A stretch of DNA of 64,000 bases from Tubiluchus corallicola (taxonomy: Eukaryota > Priapulida > Priapulimorpha > Priapulimorphida > Tubiluchidae): positions 124,001-188,000 of the forward strand of contig JAQGDQ010000336.1 of the NCBI GenBank assembly GCA_030141605.1, read 5' to 3'. Every line of letters begins with the position of its first letter. Position 1 is the stretch's first letter. Shown one piece after another: positions 1-13,633 of the stretch. The position numbers and the translations under genes are program-made. The notes beneath the pieces are model-generated. The model made no database searches. It was not told where the DNA came from and was given only the letters and a program-made list of their open reading frames with translations.

Positions 1-411
1 AATAGTGGAGATGAAGAATCACATGTGATTAAAGTCAGAGGTGGTATGTCTCTTTAGGGAAGGTGTGTTACGTTAATAGATTCGTTTAAAGGTGTAATAA
101 ATTTGCAAGTTTTGGAGATGCCTAATATTTTTTGTTACGTTTTTCTTATTTACGATTGATTGCAGTAACATCACATCAGGTACACAATAATGCAGAGATT
201 CAATTCAAACTGTTGTTCCAGTAGCTAAGACCATATAAAATAGAAATGCTAAAATGAAATAAAATACAATGCTATACAAAATCACAATATATATAAATAA
301 ATAAATAAAATAAATAAATTCGATGGATGTGTTATATCAAAAACACTTGAATTCAACACTACCCTTTGCTCGCTGATTTATAATCTTTTGGTTTTTGAAC
401 TAAGTATGCAA

Positions 412-450
<39 letters not shown>

Positions 451-790
451 TGTAAGTGTTTCTGATATTAATCATCCATTGAATTTATTTATCACTAGTT
501 TTCTTTTCGCTAGTATTCGCTAGTACTCGAAATTCAAGTTGTTAGCTATGGTATCTCACATGGTCATAACGTTTCTTCGTCACAACCTGCATGTCTGCCT
601 CTTATTCTGTCAATCTTCCACCTTGTCTAACAGATTGAAATATTGAACAAATCATTTAAAAGCCTGAAGCCATTATAGACCTTTATCATCTTCAAGTTGC
701 AAAATGATGAAAAATCATAATACGAAAATAAACGAACACGTTTGAAGGATTGTTGTACTTTAGGCAACTAGTTTGACAATCCTTGATCTA
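1..790. other. Non-coding flank with possible 3' UTR
   Basis: No convincing exon is seen here. A TTTATT at 484-489 would be an AATAAA signal on the minus strand, about 300 nt past the stop of the small candidate gene at 791-1103. An AT microsatellite lies at 411-447. Confidence 0.4.
411..447. repeat. (AT)n microsatellite
   Basis: A nearly pure run of alternating T and A of about 37 bases, seen directly. Confidence 0.9.
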
Positions 791-1103
791 TTAGGTTTTA
801 AGTGTGGCTTTTGAGTTACGCCTCGAATTAGTATGCATGCAGGGAAATTTGGATCTTCCTCTTGTGTGAAATTTCTCTAGAATGGTATTTTGCTTCTGAA
901 TAATGCACGTGTACCAACGATCAAGCTGCACCATAAAGATAGAAGCTAGCGCTTCATTTGCAGCTTGAACACCACTAACATTATGCAAAAAAAAACAAGA
1001 GACTTGTAAGAGTTTAGATAGGTTGTGCAACTTACCTAGAAGCTGTCATTACTAGTAAAGTTAATAATAGGAATGCTGCAGGCAACCATTGTCTAGCATC
1101 CAT
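791..1103 (-). CDS. Candidate two-exon small secreted peptide (83 aa)
   Basis: The minus strand has an ATG at 1103 followed by a short open exon (1103-1036). It encodes a hydrophobic signal-peptide-like start (MDARQWLPAAFLLLTLLVM) and ends at a clean AG|GTAAGT donor. An acceptor with a long pyrimidine tract (ending TTAG at 976-975) begins an exon at 974 in the matching phase. That frame runs to a stop at 791. The predicted product is 83 residues with a likely signal cleavage near GVQA|A and a polar mature part with two cysteines and basic sites. An AATAAA follows on the minus strand at 489-484. No family is recognised. The second exon could instead be spliced again at a GTAACT near 819 and continue beyond the window. 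Transcript support is absent, so this remains a candidate. Confidence 0.35.
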
Positions 1104-2750
1104 TATGAAGACGTAATAACAAATCCACTACATCAAATCAACACAGAGATTCAATCGCTAGTTATTACAGCTCTTGCGTCCACAATTTTTTACACTCTAT
1201 CCACAGATGAGATTAAGGTCTTTCGCAATAGCTATTAGAAATCTATAGTCGATTAAATAATTGTACTTTCACAAACTTCGAGTTTGGAGCAGTCTTCAAC
1301 AAACGTCTGTAACCGGTTTCACTGAACAATAATTAACACGTTGTGACCGTTGCGTCTTTGGCTACAAATGAAACCATGCTCTCTTGCATTCGCATTGTGC
1401 TTGCATGAAGGGCGGGCGGGATTCACGCAATATTAACACTTGCAGGCTGCGCACGATTTTATATAAGTTTTACCATCGTAAACGAAGTAATCAACGTTGT
1501 CTGTCTCTGTGTATAGCTATAACACGCGTTTTACTGCTATAGTTTATAACATTTGCCAGTAAGCTTGTCCGGACGCTTGCCAAGTCTCACCGAAATTTAT
1601 TTCTAACTAATGTTTGCTTTGTTGCACGCAGGGTTGCAGCACTGAGCTCTAAATATAAACGGCTTGCTACATGCTTTGTGGCTTTCGTTGTTGAATCTTA
1701 CAAAAAGACTTTCCGGGCGATTATTGTCATAATCTAACTTTCCATATCCACAACTTTTCATAATTAATTATAAAAAAACTTACAGTCAAGTTCAAAATTT
1801 CAACGTCATTTTACAAGACCATCGTTTCATGTCCATTTGACCTAATCCACGATCTTTGTTTATTTTCTCTCTCCCAGAATACCAATTGTCTGTCTGTGAA
1901 GTGAAACCTCGGTTTCCTCGTTGTTTAACCCGCTGTGTCTCCACTAAACTGGTCAATTGGTTTCTTAACCAGTTATCTCAGTTTCGAGCCACTAATACTT
2001 TAGCCTTTAAGTCCAGAAGTTACTCAATCAAACATAAATCATTTTGACTAATACAAAAAGGGTAGTATGCTAGGCAACTAAGCCCAAAGTAGGCATGTAA
2101 TGTGACGAATGATCAATAATAAAGATACACTTAACGAGCTAAGTCACCAAAGGATAGAGGTAACAACGATTACTGCTAGTATGTAATAGTTTTGAGTTAC
2201 ACTAGTTTCAATATACCTCCTGGTAAAATCATCCTAGGTTCAATATACGATATACCACAAGGATAATTTAAACCTAGGTTTAAATCACCTCTACCATGTT
2301 CAAATTACCCCAATTTTTGTCCATGACCGCGGTGTACTGTATATAAAAAAGTGTGCGCCACAACTGCACGTGGCGTACTAAAAGTACACAAGCGGTAAAA
2401 AGCCTCAAATTGCCAATGCATTTTAGAATGAGGGGTAACGTGGTACTCTTTTGTGTGCTCTGTGTTGCCTCAGAACAAGTACACAAAATTTCGTCCTTTA
2501 CTTCTGTTCAGCTGAAAATATCTGTAATTCATCGTTCTTTGTAAGAGCCTCTTGTTAACATTTTATTTAAAAATTCCGTATTCTCATAATCAATGACATT
2601 AATAAGTCTAAAATGCATGTTTTGTACAGATTTCTTAAATAATTTTATTGCCTTGTTTCTAAAAGGATGACTAAAGTATTGAATGTTTTAATCCGATATA
2701 ATGGTAGTATCGAATAAAATAAATAGTATTCCATTAAGTAATACTAGTAA
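1104..2750. other. No firm gene
   Basis: A TATA-like word on the minus strand (TATATAAAA at 1465-1457) lies upstream of the candidate peptide gene. On the plus strand a TATATAAAAAA at 2340-2350 precedes a 42-codon ORF (2416-2544) with a hydrophobic start. Neither is strong enough to call a gene. Confidence 0.3.
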
Positions 2751-2992
2751 TAGTCCAAGAACCCGTGACGAAATACTATCCTCATCAGGAACATGATTTT
2801 GGATCAAGTGTGATTGTGACATTACCCAAATGACTATTCGTTTGTCATGGAAGCGGGGTTTTTAGGGTGTGCGTCATAAAATAGGTACCCCAAAAGGCCT
2901 ATAACCTCCTCATTACGAACGTGATTCGTTATGCAGAGGTCCAAAATCATATTCTTGATAAGGAAGTTGTTTCGTCACGGGTTCTTGGACTA
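2751..2992. mobile_element. MITE with about 53-bp terminal inverted repeats (TA-flanked, Tc1/mariner type)
   Basis: The left end begins TAGTCCAAGAACCCGTGACG. The right end is its inverse complement, and the match continues imperfectly for about 53 bp on each side, to a shared TGATTTTGGA. The ends lie on TA dinucleotides, as expected for Tc1/mariner target duplications. The 242-bp element has no ORF, so it is non-autonomous. The TIR pairing is seen directly. The superfamily assignment is inferred from the TA flanks. Confidence 0.8.
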
Positions 2993-5900
2993 TAAATATA
3001 ATAAATAATAAAATAATAATGCTGTAAAGACCCCAGAATGTACTACATTTTATACCTAAAAGCTTTTTAAGCTTTTAGAGCTGTAATACACTATTTAGTA
3101 TTCATTAAAGGTGATTTTAATTTAGTGTACATATAAATATTTGTATGTGATATGTTTTTAGTTACCATTTGGGTCACTCCAATTTTTTTTGTTCGCATGA
3201 ACTTCATAACTTATATTCAGTTTCGCGAAGTTGTGATAAAACTCAATCATACTCTACTTCTGTAACACTCGAGAAATGAGTTTTAATTGCACCGAGTTTA
3301 CCTTTCAGGAAACTGTTATTACCTAGAACTAAAAAAATAATTCAACGGCATTAAAACTGGGCTTGCATTACTCGAAGATCGTATATTGAATGGGGGGAGG
3401 GAGCATATTTCAATTGGGACAACGATACGCATAGCGAAATGTCATGTCATGTTCTGTTGTGTTGTTTTGCAAATGTACTTGTCCAAAGTTCTTATATACA
3501 TGCACGTGAATGAATCATGTACAATTTGACGTTTCTGGGTGTTGAGATGACACCATCATGACGGACGCTGAGGTTATGCTGGTCGGTATCAGGTGCTGAG
3601 TTTACACTCAGCGAATGAGGAGGCGTGAGCAATTTTAAATATTGCCATCAAGTAGTTTATGATTATGATCAAGTAGTTTTTGTACAGTGTTTTATCTAAA
3701 TACACAAAAATACAATATACATCCCAGATTCCTTTGTGTTCTTTCGTTACAACTAATAAGAAGCAACTTTAAAGGACCGTCGTGCGTGGGATAAACCTGA
3801 TAGAAATGTATGCGGATGCAAAAGTTTATACAAAGTTTGGTAAACTTTCTTGGTTTTTCCATTAAGTAAAGCCCACGCCTTACGTTGAGCTTCGTTCACG
3901 TTGTAGCGATGTAGGCCTATATGTAATTATGTGAAGAATACACGTTTTACCATACAAGTGAAATTATACTCACAGCAAAAGTACACATATGGGGGGACAA
4001 AAATCCACGCTTCAATCGTGTTATCATGTATAGGCATGTAGATGGTAAAAGTCACTAATTATCTATACTGAAGCTATGTAAAGTTAACAAAATTGTTCAC
4101 GTTTCATTCATGCTATTAAAAGTTCTTTTAAGCTACTAATTTACGTTAAATTGAGACTTATGGGGCAATTTATATTGTTTGCGGGATATGACAAAAATAT
4201 AGCTTTGTAATTATAATTATTCAAACGTGTCACATTCTACGCCGGTGATCGATAACTTTTCTGAATTAGTTATTCTTGACCGTAGCTCAGCTGCACGTAA
4301 TTACTCGTAATTAGAAAACTAATTACATAATCTAGAAAAGGTTTAAAAGAGTAATATTAGAAAAATGAAATCATGTGAACTGAAGCGAAACTAAAGCAAA
4401 ACCGAATAAAAAAACTAGTGGATAGATCTTATGTATTAATATATACATATATCCAAACCAAAATAACCCGAAAATGTATTCATTTATGATAGTGATTTAT
4501 GATGGGCCGTGACATTTGAATATTTTTTTCAATACATTTCGCGCTACTGTACAGCTAAATTTGTTATCGATTTTGATTAGCAATACAAAGATTATTTGTC
4601 GATAAAATAGTTGCATTATTTACACCCAAAGGGCAAATATAATGTTTTGCATGTTTTGCGTGTGTTGTTGATTCATTGCTCCTGCACATACAGAATGCAT
4701 AATGCATGCAAAACATCAATCATCTAATAGGCGGGTGTTTATAAATTCATGGTGTATAGTAAACTCACAACAGCAAAGTCTGAACAGGATAACATGAAGA
4801 TTAAATTGATTAGGGTCTTGTCAGTATTAATTACGTTAGACGCCAAACAAAATAATTAAATTCCTAGGCAATGTAAATTACTATAAGATATATATGTAGT
4901 GATAATTACTTAATTGGATCTAATAAGGACTTTTAATTTCCACTCCATATAGCACTTGTTTTAATCAAATACATTGCTTCACTTTGGAGGGAACTGGTTG
5001 AATTGGAGACCGTCCTATTTGCTAATAATCTTAGCATTTTTGCGTCATTATCAGGCTAAGCTTGCGAAAGCGATATGATTATGAAGTTAATTTCATTTTC
5101 GTTGTCATGAAGTTTTACTTGATAATTGTGACCCTATGGCTACAAAACTATGGACTTACTTGAGCTTTTAACAGTGATTCCCAATTTTTGTCATATTTTC
5201 TTGTAACAGCAGGGCATCATTATAATGAACCATTTGCGACACGACCTAACTACTGCAAAATACTGTCTACAATTATTGTACATAAACTGCTGATCTTGTA
5301 CAATATACATTACTAAAAACGTAATAACTGAAACTACACATAAAGGACAGTTCTAAATTCAGAAATCTAATTAAATGGGACGCGAAATTAATTAGCTGCC
5401 AAATTGCAGTTGCGGGTGTATTTGCCGTTACATCGTCTGTTATAGCTTCGCAATCTGTATTGAGTTCATTAAAAATAATAGGTATGTTGCAGCGCCATAG
5501 ATGGCACCACGTGCAAGTTTTGTACAAGCAAATTTACGTACAAAAATGATAATAAGGACTATGAAGACGAATTTGATTTGCTTAAAGCATGCTTAGCCTG
5601 GATTGTTAACTCAGATTACATATATAACTCAGATTCTATAATTTTTTATTAACAACATTAATTCTTATTACTTTAAAATTTCGAAAAACATTTTTCGTAA
5701 TAGATTAACGGAAAGTGATTCCCTTCGCAAAAAGTGACGCCTTCTGGGCAGCCTCTTGGCTAGTTTCTCGTTAATGAAATGCGCATCTGGCGAGTCAAAG
5801 ACATCCTGAAAATCCCTGTAGAAAACTGCTTTTGGCAGTCAGCTAGATTCCTGCACAGGTGCAAAATTAATGCACGTTAACTAGGTAAACTTCTAAATAG

Positions 5901-8471
5901 TTTCATAAAGTAAAGTGATATCAATATGACAAACTCATATTTATTTTGGTTGTTTCATTGTTATAATGATGGTTATAAAAATCTGTTTTTTCGTTACGGC
6001 TGTGTTGAAGTACGTGCTAGTTTGGTTTGCAATAAATAGTAAAATAGAGGTATTTCTTAAAAAAATTTACTGACAAACAAAAGATGTCTATTCTAGTTTA
6101 TTTAAGAAATTTGAAGTAAGTTTACTTCAAGCTGTGTAAATGTCGCTAAAAAATATCACGAGTAAAAAATATTTAAGGCGGATGCGAAAGAGTTAGAGTG
6201 TGGCTCCCACAATTTCGTTAGCTTAGGGATCTCAAAAAATCGTAATCAGGCCTTGCCAACAAGTGTGTAACAACAGTTCTTGTTACGGTTGTACGTAAAG
6301 ATAACTGACAATGTCAACTTAGCGGCATCTATAGTTGTACATAACGTCTTTCTAGATAGTCTTAAATAGGAAACTGATTTGTGGGTGCTAAGTTCATAAG
6401 CACCGAGTCTCGGGATGCAAGCGCCAAGTTTGGTTAAACTGAGCCAAAATATGTCCACACAGTGTTTCAGTGCGTTAATGATGTTAATACGTTGTTCAAT
6501 AAAGTCGCCACACTTTTATGCTGTTTTCTTAATTTTTGTAGTTGCTTAATAACGAGCATAAATCGTTTCAATTCACTTTCACTGACCACTGCAACGTTTA
6601 CACCACTCACAATCCAGCAACAAACTCACGTTACACATACCCGTTGAAGTGACAGTTGTGGCGATGGCTTTTATACTGAATTTTAAGATCCTGACATCCT
6701 TACGAATTTCTTGCCACAATCAAATGACTTTGCTTAACAACAGTACCTATTTAGAGAAGTTCTATTGTTGTAGTTCAGGATTTACAGTTGTCCTGAAATC
6801 GCAATGTAAAAAAACTAAAAGAATGGTTTCCTGCATCACCAAGAATCTTTACTTCGATGTGCTGCACCATTAAAAATTATTACTGATAAATAATAGAGTT
6901 TTTAACGAACTATCATGTAATTTACTTTAGCTGTTTATAGAGTAAAAATTACAAATAAACTTTTCTATTCTGTCTTAGATTTGGAGCATTTTAGAAATTA
7001 CTATTATTACTATTACGGTATTACTATTTTAGAAATTGTCTGCAGATCGTTGCTTTCGCTGAATAAACCGTCCACACGATCCTTCAAAACATTGTCATTC
7101 TCGAGTTTGTCAATGTTGAAGACCGTGTGGACGAGGCGTAAATTGGTCTAAGAAGCAAGTACAAGTCACAAGGGGCTCACTTGTCGTCAGCTGTAGTGTT
7201 TGGTAGATTCATGTAAAATATTTATTAAATTTATATACATAATTTTATAAAAACTTTGTTTGCACTTGCAATATCGTTTTTAAAAAGTCAATGTTTTAAA
7301 TGTTTATGTCAATGTTTATTATGGAGTCTCCCTACATGCACGATTTTCCATTTAATAATTAATGAATCTACTTCAGACATAACTATGTTGCCACACCTGG
7401 TTTATGAATAACTAACTTACATTGAGCGAGAGAAATTACTGCCTATTACAGCGAGCAAAAACCTATAATTATGCACCATAGATTATAATTCAGCCTGTCA
7501 TGAACGGCGAGGACTTTATAGCTGTAGCTTTTGTGTAGCTTGCGATGCACATCACGACTTGATGGAATTTTAGGTACTGAGGAAAATTTTGATTCTTGAA
7601 CCTTTGCAAGAGATGGAGAAAAAACGAAAGAATGAGCTCTCATTAAACAAATAATACTGTTGAGCCGGTTGCTCTGTACACATGTTATAGTTATATAGGT
7701 GCACTTATATACGTGTGTTACAAGCCCAATTATCAATTTGATTTTTAAATATGGCAGTTTGTAATACAGAAACTTAATTCCTGATTTTTTCGCAAGGCCT
7801 GATCATACAGGCTGGATTCGGGCCGAAATTTACACTTACCTAGATGATAAAAATGGGCAAAATCGGTAACTGCTGCTCGTCAAAACTTAGCGAAAACCAG
7901 TTCAGTTTTGTTATTATCTACATTGATATCGTTTGCATATGTCAAACTTAATAAATAATTATTTAAATCTGTTTTAATGAATGTTAACTGGTGGGAATGC
8001 AATATATCTAAGCCAGAGAGGATTATACTCCAAAAATAACTGCAATTCATAGCGACTTTGATAGCATGAAAATGAGGCGATGGTATTTTAATCCAGCTAT
8101 ACAGAATACAATTTCATCTGTGACGAGGTTTCTGTGATTTACCTTGGCATGAATTTGTTTTATCGACACGTTTTGAGAGTAATCAGACCTTAATGGAACG
8201 ATAAACTTAACTGAAGAATAAAATGGAGTGACTGAAATGTAAAGGTTTACGTGTGATTATATCGCTCAAGCCAAACTTTGCTATTCGTATGTTTATTAAA
8301 CAGGTATTCAGCAATCTGTTTCTTTGAAAACGATTCAGTGTAAGAAAAATCATGACAAACCTAATTGAATTGTATATGTTAACGAAGTGTTGTTTAAATA
8401 TAATCATTATGGAGACGTCATTGTGGTAAGTGTAATGCATACTGACGTACGTGGGATAGTTACTCCGTGAT
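2993..8471. other. AT-rich sequence without recognised gene
   Basis: Only short ORFs, mostly without a real ATG or splice context, occur here. Minus-strand frames near 5273-5527 and 7446-7736 have patches of protein-like composition but no matching splice signals that I could defend. No repeats of note were seen. Confidence 0.4.
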
Positions 8472-8556
8472 ATGATGATGCTGATGATGATGACAATGAT
8501 GATGATGACGATTGATGATGATGGTGACAACAATAATGATGATGATGATGGTGATG
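8472..8556. repeat. Imperfect (GAT)n microsatellite
   Basis: A run of GAT/GATGAC/GGT trinucleotides. It generates a spurious serine-rich minus-strand ORF, which is rejected. Confidence 0.85.
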
Positions 8557-11500
8557 AACTTAACTTACGATGAGAAGGAAGCATGTTGTATTTCTCAAAA
8601 GTTGTTGAAAAATGTAGGTTCCTAAATTGAAATTGTTGTTGATGATGATAGGTCTTTATTAGCCTCTTTTTGCACGCTAATAAATTGAAAGAAAATTGGC
8701 TTAATCAAAATTATGCAAATTATGCGACTAACTGTAAAAATATGTCTTTTGTATGTAATGTAATTTAAATATGTGAGATAAGTTTTCTGTTATTTTTTTA
8801 TTTTGTTTAGTTTTTAATAATTGAAATATTCACATAAACCAGTAAATCAATAAAAACAGACCCCATGGTTTATCAGATACGAAAACAATTTTTATGTTAA
8901 TATGCAGAAGAAATCATTTCATTAAATTTTAATATTTGTTTTGGTACACAAGAATGGTGTAGCGGGCTTCCTAAAATTAAATGGGTAAATGAATGTATTA
9001 TCTTGCAGGAGATATGCATAGTTTTTAAATGTAGTTTTAGAGCTTGTCCAGAAACTTTGGAAATTGAACCGATTAACTTTAATCGCAGTTAATTAATTCT
9101 ACCAAACTTACCCAAGAAATTATTTTACATAAAAAGACAGGATTGGTTTAAAGGGCAAATTAGAATTAGGCATAAAACTGGTGTAGGTCACCAAAGGTCG
9201 CATTTTCCCGAAGTACTCGTATGTATATATACCTAAAGCCTAAAGGATACTCATAAGCGTACGTTGTATTTATGTACATTAAATTTACATGAATACATCT
9301 GGAGCTTGGGCAAATACGCTCAATAAATGGGTAGTGACCTCTGACTAAGCAAGCACAGCTAGGGTATATGAGAGGGAGGTATCCCTAGGTAACAACTGGT
9401 TTATAGTGTTCAGTGAACCCGTCAGAATGATGGGTCTATAATATCTACACTAGAATAGCGTCAATACGAGTATGCTTTATTTCTCCAGCTGTTTTAATGC
9501 AATCAGGCACTGGAGCGGTGCGTGTAAAAACATATTTTAATCACGCTCACTGTACAAGTTGACAATGGGAAGGCATGGACTGGAATACCGAAAACAGCTT
9601 GATGAAGCGAACCATGATTTGATCAATTTCACCCAAACATCCGGCGGGATTTCTGGGATCAGTTTGGACGCAGATAATTATGACGACATTTGGGCCGGCA
9701 GTTTTATTAATTTCAAATTGAAATAAGTTGCCAAATCATTGAGCGACTTTACAGCAAGTTGTATTTTAAGCAGGCGCACCACATTAAATCGTCATTTGGG
9801 TTAGTGACTCATTAGTTCATACATACTGATTACAAAAGATGGCTGACTAAGTTTCTAGTGATTTTGCCGTTAATAGGTAATTTTTAACCAGACGAAGAGA
9901 TAAATTAGTCGGAATGCGAAGCATTGTGTTATTCGCTTATTGAGTTTTTCTGCCCATCTGCCAGGTTATGTCGTTTTCAGCTCCACTTATTGTTGTTATT
10001 TAAGCTTGCTTTTTACAAAAAATAGTTCCTTGTTGTTTTGTCTTGTCGACTATTCTTCATGCGTTTGAAACCTTGACATTAAAGAAGTTTTGAGGATGGC
10101 TGACGAAAACAGATCTTTAATTTTTGTTTTTAAACAACGCAAAGTTCAATATTTTGGCTACCAAGTTCGTACCAATGGGATACAATCATTGTTGTTGTAA
10201 AGTACCATCGATGGTAAGCTTAAGGGAGGAAGAAAATGGTTTATAGATGTAATGGGTTACATGGAAACGACGTATCCTGAATGTGAGAAGTTAGTAGAGA
10301 GGATATGCGACTGGGAAGCCAGACAATCCACTTCATTTGGAGAGGACACCAAAAGAAGAAGATTATTGCCATGGAATCAGTTTTTCTCGTGACAATGCTA
10401 GTTAGAACACGATTTAGCGTGGTTCTTGAATTCGTTTATCATAAATATTTAGAATGCAAAATAGCTATTGTGACGCCACAATGGGAGCATTGAACCATAC
10501 ACAACTAGAGCAACGAGAATGGCTTCACTTCTGTTTACATTGCATGATCGCAAGCGATTAAACCAAAAACTGTTTGAGAAAAACAAGAACCGCTCAGTTT
10601 TATTTAGTTATAACTAACCAATGCTTTCACATTCAAATTTAATTTGTGATACTTAATTTAAAAAAAAGTACAACTCAAATGCTAAAACTTTCCACAGAAA
10701 GTAAAGTATGACAAAAAAGCAATGTGATAATGCATTGCATGTATGTGCACATAGTATTATTCTTATAACTGCATCTTCCCCATCTTTGTTTTAGCGACAA
10801 TGATAACTTGAGGCTGTTAATTATCGACCTATCGGACAGATATGTCTGGTCTTTCGAAGTTACACATTCGCCCCTGTATTTTTTATCCTCAAGTTAATGA
10901 CATCTTCCATTCGATTTCACTAGTTTTGTTCAACGGAATTTATGGCAGTTTTTGCCAGCATAGTTTTTTCTCACTTCTGCACTGGCACTTTACAACAAAA
11001 GTCAATTGAACGCACATTAGCGTGTGAATCCTTCGTAGTTGAAATTATTGGTTAATCGAAAGCCGAACTTTTTTGACTCGCATAAGTGGTTCACAGTTGT
11101 CTTGTGTGTCCGTTTCAGCTATTCTGTGGACTTAGGCTACAGCTTTGCTGCAGGCAAAAATAATAACTGAGTCATTGAATCATTAATTTCTCAATCACAA
11201 ACGTAGACTAGACTTCAGTTATTGTTCCCCCTCTTTTCTATTTCGGTATTTGAAGTTTTGCTGTAGAGAAAAATTCACGCAATTTTGTTGCTTGGATAAG
11301 TATTTTTTTATTTGGTATAAGGTTTACGAAAACACTTTTTTAGGAAAGTAAAAATCTCGTTTTGTATCCAAAGTTGTGACGTTAAGACCATTGCATATTA
11401 GATATGTACAACTACTGGAAATAATAATTTCACCAACAATAAAATAAAAGCTAACATTCAACAGGAAATACCATGTTGAATTTATATATCAGTAAAGTTG

Positions 11501-12088
11501 TTTTTGAACTACTGATAAAGAGCCTCAAGTAAATGTACCAGTCAAAGTTTTTGAGATGTTTTAAGATCAAATTAAACTTGACTTTAATTACTAAAAAAAT
11601 ACAAAGACAAGTAACGAACATAGTTAATAACTTAGCTTTATAGAAGCCTTTTTAACTGCATGCATTTACTCAATATTGATAAGGTTCTGACAAAACTTGT
11701 ATTATTGGTTTAACGCCAGGCGGGTTTAACGTTGCATGCCTCCTGAGCAAATTGTCCCATATCACGTCAGGTTCTGCAGCATGTTATTAGGTCTAAAGAT
11801 TAAACAGTGTGAACAGAACATGACCAGAATCTCTTAATGCTGATAAAATACTAAATTACACCTGCCTCGCTAAGTCAATCATCTTACCTGTTGATGAAGC
11901 GTCGCACAGGCGCATGCGCTGTAGAAAGCAAACTTGAACCTGTGTTTGAAGTGAGCGACCAGTGAATGATGCAGTGCATTGTAACGTGCGAAGGATAATA
12001 GCACCACATAAGGTGAAAATGAGTGGCTCAAGTAAGTGAGAAAAATAACAGATCGTTTGTTCATGCGCATGTTTTACGTGGATTTTAC
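8557..12088. other. No firm gene; two short unexplained plus-strand ORFs
   Basis: An ATG-initiated 53-codon frame lies at 9565-9726. A stop-bounded 63-codon frame at 10201-10392 is rich in W, C, E, K and R (it includes YMETTYPECEKLVERICDWE). Both look more protein-like than the surrounding AT-rich frames, but no homolog is recognised and no donor/acceptor pair joins them convincingly. A minus-strand CAACAG|GTAAGA donor at about 11888 follows a GCGCATGCGC palindrome (NRF1-like). Confidence 0.3.
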
Positions 12089-13633
12089 CTAAGACTTAAA
12101 GAAGGATAATTTTTGTCCACGTGGCTGACTTTGTGTAAAAATTGTGCAGAAAAATTCTGAGCTGTATTGGTTTGTATAAGATAATTTGTTTGCTAACTTA
12201 TTCTGCTCAAAATTTTCGTTCGTAGAATTGGCACCATAAAATATAGTCACTGTATTATATGCTTTATTTATTTGAAATCTCTTAACCCTCAGAAAAGGGG
12301 TGGATTTTATAAGTTGCACCAAACGGGCTCGCGTGGTAGATAAAATCCCAAAAGCCGCATATTCATTTCTAGCCTGTGGCTTTGGGCGAGGTCGTTCTGC
12401 TGTTGTGTAAAAATTAGCCCTGTTTGCACGAAACACATGCAATGTATCATGCAACACCAAAATATCACGCATTGCTCAAGTGCCCGTGAAATTTTTATTA
12501 AAATAATTTAATTCTAATGCGAAAATGATGAAGATATTAAAGTAAGTAGTTATAGTTGACATGCATTAGTTAGTCAGCGCATTATTCTTGCAAGCAGGCT
12601 TCTGTCATTTCATAAAGGAGTTCGTAAATGACATCTGATTTTGAGTAGGTGTACCTGAAATATGTTTACTTGTTTATCAATAAAATATAAAAAGCGGGAC
12701 CACCTATGTTTGGCTGAAATAAATTGCTATTGTACCATACCCATTACATAATAAAAATTTTTATTGAACTTCCTTTAGTAAATTATCCTCTTAGTTCATG
12801 GCTGATTCCAAAATATTCGAACCACAGAGGCCCTGTAAATAAAAAAAATCAATACTCGTAATTAATACGTTTATGTGATATGATACATACATACACCCAC
12901 GCGCGCTTGCACTCATCTTTACGAGTAGTTTAAATTACTTTGCTTGCATTTCCATTTCTGGTAAAAAGGGTAAATGAATTTGTTAGAGAAAAACTTCTAA
13001 ATGCATTGTTTTCAGTCATCACTGCATGTCTTAAGCAGCATGATTCTAATCAAAGCTTGTTAGTGCCTAAAATTTAAATGCCCCCTGCTTTCCTGATTGA
13101 CAAGGTTTAGATAAGAAAATAAGATAAGAGTAAATCGTCGTTTTGTTGAAAAGACCCGATTCATTGCGATAAATATGTATTTAAACAGTGTCTAATTACT
13201 TCCGCTTCACATCTTTTGAAGAACTGGTAATTTATGAGTAGTTTAAATTTTTAATGGTTTATGTAGTGCAGAAACTATGCATGATTTTGTCTGGTAAATT
13301 TTTAGTGTAGAGACTAAATGTATAGTGTACAGACCTGGTTTAAATTTATCGTATGAGCTAAATCACACATCGATTTTTCTTACATTTCTGTGAGATTACT
13401 ACTTGTATCTTCTCGTATGCTAAATAGTAACTTTTGCCATACTGTATAGAGAGTCTACGTTAGCACTAAGGCAATAAATCCATGCAGCATTTTATTGCCG
13501 TGCCTAAATCTCATAATATATAATACAGAAATAAATGTTTTTTCGTGATTCACCGAATACGATTTATAAAGCTCTATAAAATCATGATTGAAACAAGGAA
13601 GATGTTATCCTGACATGTTCTTTATTATTATAC

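Noticed and set aside
8207-8584. 125-codon minus-strand ORF
   Set aside because: Its serine/isoleucine-rich part is the translation of a GAT microsatellite, and there are no splice or start signals.
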